Positions 31,337 to 39,647 of a stretch of DNA of 64,000 nt are shown here, piece after piece. The notes under the pieces were generated by a model, which made no database searches, had not been told where the DNA came from, and worked only from the letters and a program-made list of their open reading frames with translations. The position numbers were made by a program, and so were the translations under genes. The stretch is from Streptomyces sp. NBC_01381 (GTDB lineage Bacteria; Actinomycetota; Actinomycetes; Streptomycetales; Streptomycetaceae): the NCBI RefSeq assembly GCF_026340305.1, contig NZ_JAPEPI010000001.1, positions 372,001 through 436,000 on the forward strand, in the 5' to 3' direction. Numbering within the stretch: position 1 is the first letter of the stretch; every line of letters begins with the position of its first letter.

Positions 31337-32282
31337 GTCAGCGGGGCGTCGCACTCCTGGCGCCGCCAGGAAGCTGTTGCGTACGGTCCGCGCGGATCCC
31401 CGGCACATGCCGGAGCGGATGGCCGTGTTCGCGGTCGAGTCCCTCGGCCCATCGGCCGCGGAATGGGTCGCCCGGCGACGGTCCGAGCAGCCGGCGCGGG
31501 CCGCGGACACCGATGAACTGCGCATCCAGGTGGTCCACCGGGGAGTTCGCTCATCCGTCGCGGAAGGCTCCTTCCTGGGCGGGCCGTTCATGGCGCTGCT
31601 GCCGATCGCGTTCTGCGGTGCGCTGCTCGCCCAGTTCCGTATGGTGCTCGAACTCTCGGCCCTGTCCGGTCTCGACCCCAGGGACGACACGATCGTGGCC
31701 CACCTGCTCGTCATCCAGGGCGTCCATCCGACCGTCGCCGAGGCGGAGGCGGCACTGCGGGAGGCACGATCCGCCGTCGTGAGCGGTGGGGCCAGGGCCA
31801 GTTGGTGGAGCACCGTCAGGAGACTGGCGTACCTCATCGGACTGGTCACGCCCCAGGACCGGCCGCGCGGGAAGCTGCGCAGGGCCGCGGTGTGGGCGGG
31901 CACGGGCGCGCTGGTCCTCATCGGCACCGTGGTGCCGTTCGTCTGGGTTCCGGTGTGCGCGGAGATGTACCGGCGCGCGACCAACCAGCTCGCCGCGGTC
32001 GCCGCACGCTACTTCGCACTGCACGGGGGCACGGATGTGCTGCACGGGGGCACGGACGTACTGCCGCCCGGCGGCCCGGCGACGCAGCGTGCCACCGTGC
32101 GCCCGGGATTCCTGCTGGCGACCGTGCGGGTCCTGCTGGCCTGCACGGCGCCGGTCGTGATCGTGGTGGTCGTACTGGCCGCCGACATCCGCGTCGCCGA
32201 CGAGCACTGGAGCACGGTGCTGCTCGCGTTCCTCGCCGTCTCCGCGGTGGCCGCGCTGCTGTGGTACCGGCGCCGCCGCTGA
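31323..32282 (+). CDS. Membrane protein of unknown function (possibly EcsC-like)
   Basis: A 319-residue protein. The N-terminal region is soluble; hydrophobic segments occur about 90-115 (GGPFMALLPIAFCGALLAQFR), 195-215, 260-285 and 292-313. The segment RMVLELSALSGLDPRDDTIVAHLLVIQGVHPT resembles EcsC-type proteins, but weakly. LHGGTDV is repeated at about 235-248 from a 21-bp DNA repeat. Start GTG 31323 is one of two duplicated candidates (see repeat entry). It converges on the lipid-kinase gene. Confidence 0.75.
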   Translation: MKDGESAGRRTPGAARKLLRTVRADPRHMPERMAVFAVESLGPSAAEWVARRRSEQPARAADTDELRIQVVHRGVRSSVAEGSFLGGPFMALLPIAFCGALLAQFRMVLELSALSGLDPRDDTIVAHLLVIQGVHPTVAEAEAALREARSAVVSGGARASWWSTVRRLAYLIGLVTPQDRPRGKLRRAAVWAGTGALVLIGTVVPFVWVPVCAEMYRRATNQLAAVAARYFALHGGTDVLHGGTDVLPPGGPATQRATVRPGFLLATVRVLLACTAPVVIVVVVLAADIRVADEHWSTVLLAFLAVSAVAALLWYRRRR

Positions 32283-32283
32283 C

Positions 32284-33585
32284 TCATCCGCGCGCCAGCG
32301 CCAGATCGCGCAGTCGCCGCCAGTCCAGGCGCGACCGCGGCCGGGAAACGCCGGGGCGGTGGCGGGGGACGCGCACGCGCAGCGCCCGGGGACGGCTCAC
32401 GACGGGTACGGGCGTCGGGAAGGACAGCGCCTCGCCGTCGACGCCGACCTGTACTTCCGGCACGTCGGCATCGATGACGACTTCTCGTGCGGTCACGACG
32501 GTGAGCCCGGACGAGCGTCTGCCGCGGAGCAGTTCGGCCGCCTGCACCGCGTTGTCGACCTTGATGGCCAGCACCCCGAGGACACCGGCGTCGAGCCGGT
32601 CCCGGCGGCCCAGGCCGGCCCGGTCACCAGGGCGGTACGGGTTGTTGCTCACGAGTACGGCCTGGGGGGAGGTGATCCTCAGGGAGGCGCCCTGAACGGT
32701 GAGGCGGGAGCCGAGGTGATGGGTCAGGGCGTCCGGCAGCATCCGGAGGATGGTGTGGATCTTGTCGTCGCGGTACGCGGGACTCCGCACCACCTCCGCG
32801 TAGGCGCCGAACGACACGTTGTTGACGAAGGTGCGCTCACCGATGCGACCGAGGTCGATGCGGAGTTCGACCCCGTCGGTGAGCGCCTCCAGGCACCTGG
32901 ACGGGTCCTCACGGTCCAGTCCCAGGTCGAGGGCGAAGTGATTCCGGGTTCCGGCCGGCATCACCATGAAGGGGATGCCGTGCTCGGCCGCCACACCGGC
33001 GACGAGGGCCTGCGTGCCGTCTCCGCCGGCGACGCCGAGGAGATCCGCGCCGTTCGTCACGGCGTCGCGCGCGAGCGCCGCCACGTCCTGAGGGTGCGCG
33101 GGGTCCAGCAACACGACCCGGGCGCCCAGGGCTTCGGCCTTCTCCTGCAGCCCGAACCTTCCCACCTTCCCGCCACCGGAACGCGGATTCATGATGAGGA
33201 ACGGGCGCTCGGGCGGAGGGGTGCGGTATTCGGCCTGAGCCGTTCGCCCGCCGTCCTCGCCGAGCGCGGCCCAGCCGGCGAAGCACGCCACGGCCCACAA
33301 CGCGAGCACGGCGGACAGCACCCAGAACACGTCGACCGCGACGAACAGCGCGATCACGGCCACCTGTACGGCCACGGCGAGGGCGAGCGCGAGTGCCCTG
33401 ATCAGGCCCTTGCGACTGAAGGCCCACCACAGCCCGGCCGCGCTGACGGCGAGTCCGATCAGCGCGACGGCGGCAAGACCCAGACTCCTGAGGCCCGCGA
33501 CCACCAGGGGAAGAACCACGGCAGCCACCGCCGCGGCGACAGCCAGCCGAGCCGCCCACCGTGGCGCCGAACTACCGCCGCTCAT
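32284..33585 (-). CDS. Diacylglycerol kinase catalytic-domain protein (membrane-anchored)
   Basis: A 433-residue protein. Three to four N-terminal helices (about 10-110) precede a DAGK catalytic domain (about 125-290): FLIMNPRSGGGKVGRFGL, DLLGVAGGDGTQALVAGVAAE (GGDGT nucleotide motif about residue 185), FMVMPAGTRNHFALDLGLDR. The C-terminal beta domain includes VQVGVDGEAL. Such enzymes phosphorylate diacylglycerol, sphingoid or other lipids; which lipid is not evident. ATG 33585 follows GGAGGA. Same strand as the antiporter, 25 bp downstream of it. Confidence 0.88.
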   Translation of the reverse strand: MSGGSSAPRWAARLAVAAAVAAVVLPLVVAGLRSLGLAAVALIGLAVSAAGLWWAFSRKGLIRALALALAVAVQVAVIALFVAVDVFWVLSAVLALWAVACFAGWAALGEDGGRTAQAEYRTPPPERPFLIMNPRSGGGKVGRFGLQEKAEALGARVVLLDPAHPQDVAALARDAVTNGADLLGVAGGDGTQALVAGVAAEHGIPFMVMPAGTRNHFALDLGLDREDPSRCLEALTDGVELRIDLGRIGERTFVNNVSFGAYAEVVRSPAYRDDKIHTILRMLPDALTHHLGSRLTVQGASLRITSPQAVLVSNNPYRPGDRAGLGRRDRLDAGVLGVLAIKVDNAVQAAELLRGRRSSGLTVVTAREVVIDADVPEVQVGVDGEALSFPTPVPVVSRPRALRVRVPRHRPGVSRPRSRLDWRRLRDLALARG

Positions 33586-33610
33586 GATTCCTCCGTAGCT
33601 CGTCGATGCC

Positions 33611-34906
33611 CTACCGCGTGGTGGACGCGGACCCGGCGTCTTTCTCGTCGGGCATCCCCTCGCGCAGCTGCGGGCGCCGGGCAGCGGCCTTCTTGTGCCA
33701 ATCGCCGTACCGCTCCGTGAGAACGACGGCGGACACCCCGTGCAGCACGATGCTCAGCGCGACGGTGACCGCGACCACCTCGCCGATGATCCGGACCCCC
33801 GGGACGTGCTCTTCCACGACGAGCAGCCCGAAAACGATGGAGGCGAGCCCGCGCGGCCCGAACCACCCGATGTAGGCGACGGTGGGAAGGGCCAGACCGC
33901 TCCCGGCCAGCGAAAGCGCGACGGGCAGCATCCGCACCACGGTGAGGCTCAGCACGGCGTACGTGATGATCCGCCAGTCGAGGTGCTCCAGCGCCGGACC
34001 GAGCAGGACGGCGCCGAAGACCAGGAAACTCAAGGACGCGAGCAGCTCCGCCAGATGCTCCGCAAGGCCGGCCGTGTCCTCGTCGACGGGCGGCGCGTCC
34101 GCTGCCTCGCCCTGCCGCAGGGAGACACCGAAGGCGAAGCCGGCCACCCAGGCCGCGATGAACCCGCTGCCGTCGACGACGACCGCCAGCGTGTACGAGC
34201 CCGCCGCCACGGCAAGGACGAACACCTGCTGCCAGCCACGAGTGGCCAAGCCCCGGCCGCGCGACCAGCGCAACAGCCACCCGCCGATCCTTCCGACGGC
34301 CAGGCCGAGCACGGTGCTGAGCACGAGCGCGCGCCAGAAGGCCCCGGCGATTCCCTCCTCCGAGGCCGCTGTGTCGGGCAGCGCCGCGAGGAAGAGCACG
34401 AAGAAGGGCAGCACCATCCCGTCGTTGAGGCCACTCTCGACATTGAGGCCGCCGCGCACGAGCGAGGGGACACGCGGACTGGAGACCGTGGTCTTGCCCA
34501 GAGCGGCGTCGGTCGGGGCCAGGATCGCCCCGACCAGCGCCAGCTCCCATGCGGTCAGTCCCGGCAGCAGGGGCCAGGCAAGGAGCCAGCCGGCCCCGAT
34601 GGTCAGCGGCAGTCCGATCCCCAGCAGCCGCCGGGGGAGGAATCCGCCGACGCGCAGATCACGTCGGCGCACGGACATCGCGTCGGTCACCAGGACGATC
34701 GTCAGGGCCGCTTCGACCAGGGTGAGCACCGGCCCCGCCTCATGCTCCAGCTCGAGAAGGCCGAGGCCGACCGGGCCGATGGCCACCCCGAAGCCGGTGA
34801 ACACCATCGGTGCCGACACGGCAGTCGTGGCCAGCCGCCGGGAGAACAGCGCATACCCCGCCGTGACGGCGGCTATGGCGGCCCCGGTCCACGCGCTGCC
34901 GCTCAC
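33611..34906 (-). CDS. CPA1-type cation:proton antiporter (NhaP-like)
   Basis: A 431-residue membrane protein with about 12 helices. Antiporter motifs: GLTAWELALVGAILAPTDAALGKT and GGLNVESGLNDGMVLPFFVLF, which carry the key acidic residues; later WFGPRGLASIVFGLLVV is also typical. The short hydrophilic tail is Lys/Arg-rich. It exchanges Na+/K+ for protons across the membrane; ion choice is unclear. Start GTG 34906 after GGGGAGGG. Likely operon with the lipid-kinase-like gene. Confidence 0.88.
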   Translation of the reverse strand: MSGSAWTGAAIAAVTAGYALFSRRLATTAVSAPMVFTGFGVAIGPVGLGLLELEHEAGPVLTLVEAALTIVLVTDAMSVRRRDLRVGGFLPRRLLGIGLPLTIGAGWLLAWPLLPGLTAWELALVGAILAPTDAALGKTTVSSPRVPSLVRGGLNVESGLNDGMVLPFFVLFLAALPDTAASEEGIAGAFWRALVLSTVLGLAVGRIGGWLLRWSRGRGLATRGWQQVFVLAVAAGSYTLAVVVDGSGFIAAWVAGFAFGVSLRQGEAADAPPVDEDTAGLAEHLAELLASLSFLVFGAVLLGPALEHLDWRIITYAVLSLTVVRMLPVALSLAGSGLALPTVAYIGWFGPRGLASIVFGLLVVEEHVPGVRIIGEVVAVTVALSIVLHGVSAVVLTERYGDWHKKAAARRPQLREGMPDEKDAGSASTTR

Positions 34907-35143
34907 TGAGCCCTCCCCGGCCTGTCGTCGTGCAGGAGAAATCCAAGAATTTCACCCCATGGTCGGACTTGGATACGTCCATATCCGGCACCGACACGAC
35001 GACCGGGTCCCGTGTGCTCGGGGTGCGGATGCGGCGCCACGCACTCCGAATGGCGTACCCCGCCATGCCGTATCCCCGGCAACCAGGACCAATGGGTAGA
35101 GCGGCAGCCACGCAGACAGGGGCACTTCAATCCTGGAGGACGG

Positions 35144-36463
35144 ATGACCAGCCCGCCGGAACCATCGGATGTCCCCGCCCCGGAGGCTTCACCGTCGGAC
35201 GGCAAGTCGCACGCGGCCCGTCCGGCCAGAATCGCACGGAAGACCGTCTCGGCAGTGCTGATCTTCCTCGCCTGCATCCTGGTCCCCCTATCGGTGCTGA
35301 CCGTCTGGGTGCACGACATCGTCCTCGACACGGACCGGTACGTCGAGACGGTCGAACCGCTCGCCTCCGACCCCGCGATCGAGGACGCCGCGCACAACCG
35401 AATCGTCCAGGCGGTGGACGTACGCGTCGACGGCAAACGGGCCACCGCCGACATCGCGGCCTGGCTGGAGTCTCAAGGACTGCCGCCCCGCGCCGCCCAG
35501 GCGGTGAAGGGGCTGGCTCCTCAGCTGGACGCGGCCGTGACCGGTGCCGCGGACAAAGTGGCAACGCGCTTCGTCGAGAGCGACAGGTTCGAGAAGGTGT
35601 GGACCACCGCCAACCGTGAGGCCCATTCGGCTCTGGTGCACGCCCTGACCGGAAAGGGACGCGGGTCGGTCGGCGTCGACGACGGCACCGTGACCCTCGA
35701 TGTCGGCGCCGCCGTCGAGGAGGTCAAGAAGGACCTCGTCGATGCCGGTGTGACACCGGCCGAGCACATCCCGGACGTCAACAAGAAGATGGTGCTCATC
35801 CAGTCCGACAAGCTCAAGAGCGTGCAGAGCGCCGGGCACGCACTCGACGTGGCCGGCACCTGGCTGCCCGCGCTGACGGTCGTCATCGGAGCGGCAGGCG
35901 TATTTCTCGCGTACCGCCGCCGACGCGCACTGGCAAAGACCGCCCTGGGTGCCGCGGTGGCCTGTCTGATCGTGGCCATCGTCCTGGTCGTCGCCCGCCG
36001 CTACTACCTGGACCATCTCCCCCCGCAGGTGCAGTCGGAGGCGGCCGCGGCAGCGATCTTCGATCACCTCCTGCACTTCCTGCGGGTCACGTTGCGCACC
36101 GTGATCGTGCTCGGCGTGATCATCGCTCTCGGCGCGTATTTCGTCGGACCCGGCCGAGGGGCCAACGCCGTACGGTCCACGTCCGAGCGCACCGCCGACT
36201 CCGCGGCCCGCTGGGCGGACACCCACAACATCCGCACCGGCCGCGTGGGCACCTGGACGGCGGAGCACCGGCGCTGGGTCACGATCGGTGCCCTGCTGGT
36301 CCTGGCCCTGGTGTTCGCCCTGTGGAACCACCCCACGGTCCTGACGGTGCTGCTGCTGGTGCTCATCCTCCTGGCGGCGCTCGCACTGATCGCACTCATC
36401 GCGGCAACCGGCCGCAGGACACTGGCGACAGGCCATGAAAAAACCCCAGGCCACGGCGAGTGA
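35144..36463 (+). CDS. Large membrane protein of unknown function
   Basis: A 439-residue protein. Helix 1 (about 33-53), a long extracytoplasmic region (54-240; TDRYVETVEPLASDPAIEDAA, NKKMVLIQSDKLKSVQSA), then four to five helices (245-430). The first region is like a family of Streptomyces membrane proteins with the TDRYV motif. ATG 35144 follows GGAGGAC; the longer frame upstream is not supported. The stop codon lies within the hairpin at 36442-36474. Confidence 0.82.
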   Translation: MTSPPEPSDVPAPEASPSDGKSHAARPARIARKTVSAVLIFLACILVPLSVLTVWVHDIVLDTDRYVETVEPLASDPAIEDAAHNRIVQAVDVRVDGKRATADIAAWLESQGLPPRAAQAVKGLAPQLDAAVTGAADKVATRFVESDRFEKVWTTANREAHSALVHALTGKGRGSVGVDDGTVTLDVGAAVEEVKKDLVDAGVTPAEHIPDVNKKMVLIQSDKLKSVQSAGHALDVAGTWLPALTVVIGAAGVFLAYRRRRALAKTALGAAVACLIVAIVLVVARRYYLDHLPPQVQSEAAAAAIFDHLLHFLRVTLRTVIVLGVIIALGAYFVGPGRGANAVRSTSERTADSAARWADTHNIRTGRVGTWTAEHRRWVTIGALLVLALVFALWNHPTVLTVLLLVLILLAALALIALIAATGRRTLATGHEKTPGHGE

Positions 36464-36474
36464 GTCCTGGGGTT
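36442..36474 (+). terminator. Terminator overlapping the stop of the membrane protein gene
   Basis: AACCCCAGG (36442-36450) pairs with CCTGGGGTT (36466-36474) around a 15-nt loop that contains the TGA. A short A run precedes it, so it may also end transcripts coming from the tRNA side. Confidence 0.7.
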
Positions 36475-36480
36475 AATCCG

Positions 36481-36554
36481 AGCCGCCTTCGGGATTCGAA
36501 CCCGAGACCTACGCATTACGAGTGCGTTGCTCTGGCCATCTGAGCTAAGGCGGC
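36481..36554 (-). tRNA. tRNA-Thr (CGT anticodon)
   Basis: Cloverleaf on the minus strand, 74 nt: acceptor GCCGCCT/AGGCGGC, D-arm around TTAGCTCAGATGGCCAGAGC, anticodon arm ACGCA-CTCGTAA-TGCGT with CGT reading ACG, T-arm TCGGGTTCGAATCCCGA. CCA is not encoded, as usual for actinobacteria. Confidence 0.96.
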
Positions 36555-36661
36555 GCGCGTCCCGCACCTATGGTGCGATCAGCAACGCGGCCAAGTCTAC
36601 ACAGTTTCCAAGGGTGCTCCGTACACGCCCCTTGGACGCGCCCCGAACACCCCCGGCACCG

Positions 36662-38206
36662 CTATGAGCAGCGCTTTCCGTCCTTCGGGGCGGTGCCCTC
36701 CAGGAGGTAGGCGTTGATCGTCGAGTCGATGCAGTCGCTGCCCCGGCCGTACGCCGTGTGGCCGTCGCCCTCGTAGGTGAGGAGCCTGCCGGAGGAGAGC
36801 TGGTCGGCCAGGGACTCGGCCCAGTGGTACGGGGTGGCCGGGTCGCGGGTCGTGCCGGCCACGACGATCGGGGCGGCGCCCTTCGCCTCGATGCGGCGCG
36901 GCTCACCCGTCGCCTTCACCGGCCAGTACGCGCAGTTCAGCGAGGCCCAGGCGAGGCCCTCGCCGAAGACCGGGGATGCCTTGTCGAAGTCGGGGAGTGC
37001 CTTCTTCACCTCGTCGGGGGAGGCGAAGGCGGGCGGCAGATCCAGGCAGTTCACGGCCGCGTTGGCGAACATGAGGTTCGCGTACGTTCCGTCGCCGTCG
37101 CGCTCGTAGTAGCTGTCCGAGAGCGAGAGGAGGCCCGCGCCGTCCTTGTCCTTCATCGCCGCGTCCAGCGCCGTGCGCAGCTGGGGCCAGGCCGCCTCGT
37201 CGTACATCGCGGCGATCACACCCGTCGTGGCGAGCGCCTCGCCGAGCTTGCGGCCGTCGGGGTCCCCGGCGGGGATCGGCGCGCCGTCCAGGTCGTCGAA
37301 GAAGGACTTCAGGCGCTTCCCCGCGTCCTGCGGGTTCTCCGTGCCCAGCGGGCAGTCCGCCCGCCGCACGCAGTCCTTGGCGAACGACTGGAACGCCGTC
37401 TCGAAGCCCGCCGTCTGGTCGCGGTTCATCCGCCGGGCCGGCAGCGACGGGTCCATCGCGCCGTCCAGGACCAGGCGGCCGACGCGGTCGGGATAGAGCC
37501 CGGCGTACGTCGCCCCCAGGAACGTGCCGTACGAAGCGCCCACGTATGTCAGCTTCTCGTCGCCGAGCACCTCCCGCAGGAGGTCCATGTCGCGGGCGGC
37601 CTCGACCGTGGAGACGTGCGGGAGCATCTCGGCGGACCGCTTCTCGCAGCCTTCCGCGAACTCCTTGAAGGAGGCGGTGAGTTCGCCTGTCTCGCGCGTG
37701 TCGTCGGGAGTGATGTCCGTCTGCGTGTACGCGTCCATCTGCTTGCCGTCGAGGCAGTTGACGGGCTCGCTGCGGGCCACGCCGCGCGGGTCGACCGCGA
37801 CCATGTCGTAGCGGGCGCGGACCTCTTCGGGGTAACCGAGCGCCGCGTACGACTGGAGATAGCCGATCGCCGAGCCGCCGGGACCGCCCGGGTTGACCTG
37901 GAGCGAGCCGAGGCGCTTGCCGGGGCCCGTGGCCTTCTTGCGGGAGACGGCCAGCTTGATCTCCTCGCCGCCCGGCTTGTCGTAGTCCAGCGGCGCCTTC
38001 ATCGTGGAGCACTCGAAGCCCGGGACGCCGCACTCGCGCCACTTCAGCTTCTGCCCGTAGAAGGGCGCGAGCCCTTCCGGAGTCGCGCGGGGCAGCGCGG
38101 CCATGGACGCGTCCGCAGTCGAACTCCCGGCCGAGCAGCCGGAGATCAGCAGGCCGGCGGCCAGGAACACGGTGGCTGGGGTACGGAGTCCTCTGACGAT
38201 GCGCAT
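36662..38206 (-). CDS. Secreted tripeptidyl aminopeptidase-type alpha/beta hydrolase (lipoprotein)
   Basis: About 514 residues. Start ATG 38206 is 6 nt after TACTCT (leaderless); an upstream in-frame codon has no support. Signal MRIVRGLRTPATVFLAAGLL then ISGC lipobox, so it is anchored outside the cell. Catalytic motifs: oxyanion NPGGPGGSAIGYL, nucleophile YVGASYGTFLGATY (Ser about 225), Asp in VAGTTRDPATPYHWAESL (about 454), His in EGDGHTAYGRGSDC (about 479), and the C-terminal TAP domain cysteines. Resembles SlpD/SlpE and tripeptidyl aminopeptidases, which trim N-terminal peptides. Stop close to tRNA-Thr. Confidence 0.9.
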   Translation of the reverse strand: MRIVRGLRTPATVFLAAGLLISGCSAGSSTADASMAALPRATPEGLAPFYGQKLKWRECGVPGFECSTMKAPLDYDKPGGEEIKLAVSRKKATGPGKRLGSLQVNPGGPGGSAIGYLQSYAALGYPEEVRARYDMVAVDPRGVARSEPVNCLDGKQMDAYTQTDITPDDTRETGELTASFKEFAEGCEKRSAEMLPHVSTVEAARDMDLLREVLGDEKLTYVGASYGTFLGATYAGLYPDRVGRLVLDGAMDPSLPARRMNRDQTAGFETAFQSFAKDCVRRADCPLGTENPQDAGKRLKSFFDDLDGAPIPAGDPDGRKLGEALATTGVIAAMYDEAAWPQLRTALDAAMKDKDGAGLLSLSDSYYERDGDGTYANLMFANAAVNCLDLPPAFASPDEVKKALPDFDKASPVFGEGLAWASLNCAYWPVKATGEPRRIEAKGAAPIVVAGTTRDPATPYHWAESLADQLSSGRLLTYEGDGHTAYGRGSDCIDSTINAYLLEGTAPKDGKRCS

Positions 38207-38296
38207 CAGGCGAGAGTAACCGTCCGAGATCATCCGGTCGCCCTCAGTGCTCGTATGGGTGACTCGGTCAATCTCCGGGCCGGAATGTCGCGTTCG

Positions 38297-38322
38297 CCCC
38301 TCCGAGAGACCCTCCGGAGGGG
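38297..38322 (-). terminator. Terminator after holB
   Basis: CCCCTCCG (38297-38304) pairs with CGGAGGGG (38315-38322), 10-nt loop, starting 6 nt beyond the holB stop on the minus strand. Confidence 0.6.
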
Positions 38323-38327
38323 GCCGG

Positions 38328-39533
38328 TCAGCCCGCGCGCAGCGCCATCGTCATCGCCTCGACCGCAAGGAGCGGGGCCACATTGCGGTCCAGGGCGGTG
38401 CGGCAGGCGCTGATCGCCTCGATGCGGCGGAGCGTGGACTCGGGTGAGGTGCCGCGCGCCATGCGCTCCAGCATGTCCTGCACCTCCATGTTGGCGATGG
38501 CCACGCGGGAGCCGAGCTGCAGCGTAAGGACGTCTCTGTAGACACCGGTCAGGTCGATCAGGGCGAGGTCGAGGCTGTCGCGCTGGGTGCGGGTCCTGCG
38601 GCGCTTCTGCCTGTCCTCCAGGTCCTTCATCACGCCCGCCGTGCCGCGCGGCATCCGGCCGCCCTTCTCCGCGCCGAGTGCCGCCTTCAGGTCGTCCGTC
38701 TCCTTCACGTCGACCTCTTCGGCGACCTGCTTCGCGTCCTCGCCCGCCGTGTCGATCAGCTCCTGCGCGGCCTTGAGGCAGCCGCCGATCTCCTCGACCC
38801 GCAGCGGCATCTTGAGCACGGCGGCCCGGCGCTCACGCGCCCGCGGGTCGGTCGCCAGGCGCCGGGCGCGGCCGATATGACCCTGCGTGGCACGGGCGGC
38901 GGCCGCGGCGACATCCGGCTCGATGCCGTCACGTCGTACGAGCACGTCAGCGACGGCGTCCACAGAGGGCGTGCGCAGCGTCAGGTGGCGGCAGCGGGAG
39001 CGGATCGTGGGCAGCACGTCCTCCAGGGAAGGCGCGCAGAGCAGCCACACCGTGCGGGGCGCGGGCTCCTCGACGGCCTTCAGGAGGACGTTGCCCGCGC
39101 CCTCGGTGAGGCGGTCGGCGTCCTCCAGGACGATGACCTGCCAGCGCCCGCCGGCGGGCGAGAGCTGGGCCCGCCGCACGAGGTCGCGGGTCTCCTTCAC
39201 GCCGATGGACAGCAGGTCCGTACGCACCACTTCCACGTCGGCGTGCGTACCGACCAGGCTCGTATGACATCCGTCGCAGAATCCGCAGCCTGGTACGCCG
39301 CCGAGCGCGCGGTCCGGGCTCGTGCACTGGAGCGCGGCGGCGAAGGCACGGGCGGCGGTGGACCGCCCGGAGCCGGGCGGCCCGGTGAAGAGCCAGGCGT
39401 GCGTCATCTTCGACGCCGCGGGGGGCGCGGTGCCCGTGGCCACGGCGGTGACGAGGGCGTCGGCGTCCCGAGCGGCAGCCGCCAGCTGCTCGCTCACCCG
39501 CTCCTGGCCCACCAGGTCATCCCATACGGCCAT
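38328..39533 (-). CDS. holB: DNA polymerase III subunit delta'
   Basis: A 401-residue clamp-loader subunit. AAA+ core (about 1-210): MAVWDDLVGQERVSEQLAAA, a degenerate Walker A GPPGSGRSTAAR in which Arg replaces the usual Lys (delta' does not hydrolyse ATP), the zinc module CGFCDGCHTS, Walker B-region VIVLEDADRLTEGAGNVLLKAVEEP and sensor TIRSRCRHLTL. The C-terminal half holds the oligomerisation helices plus a Lys/Arg-rich insert. Lies 114 bp after tmk on the same strand; tmk-holB pairing is a conserved arrangement. Confidence 0.93.
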   Translation of the reverse strand: MAVWDDLVGQERVSEQLAAAARDADALVTAVATGTAPPAASKMTHAWLFTGPPGSGRSTAARAFAAALQCTSPDRALGGVPGCGFCDGCHTSLVGTHADVEVVRTDLLSIGVKETRDLVRRAQLSPAGGRWQVIVLEDADRLTEGAGNVLLKAVEEPAPRTVWLLCAPSLEDVLPTIRSRCRHLTLRTPSVDAVADVLVRRDGIEPDVAAAAARATQGHIGRARRLATDPRARERRAAVLKMPLRVEEIGGCLKAAQELIDTAGEDAKQVAEEVDVKETDDLKAALGAEKGGRMPRGTAGVMKDLEDRQKRRRTRTQRDSLDLALIDLTGVYRDVLTLQLGSRVAIANMEVQDMLERMARGTSPESTLRRIEAISACRTALDRNVAPLLAVEAMTMALRAG

Positions 39534-39620
39534 GGGTCACCGCCTCCGCCTTGCGTCTTTCGCCGCACTTTTCGCTGCCGGTTTCATTGTGGGGCAGCCC
39601 ACTGACAACGCCCGCCGATC

Positions 39621-39642
39621 GCGGTGCGGGCAGCGGCACCGC
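39621..39642 (-). terminator. Weak hairpin between tmk and holB
   Basis: GCGGTGC (39621-39627) pairs with GCACCGC (39636-39642) just beyond the tmk stop. It may reduce read-through into holB. Confidence 0.3.
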
Positions 39643-39647
39643 AGCGC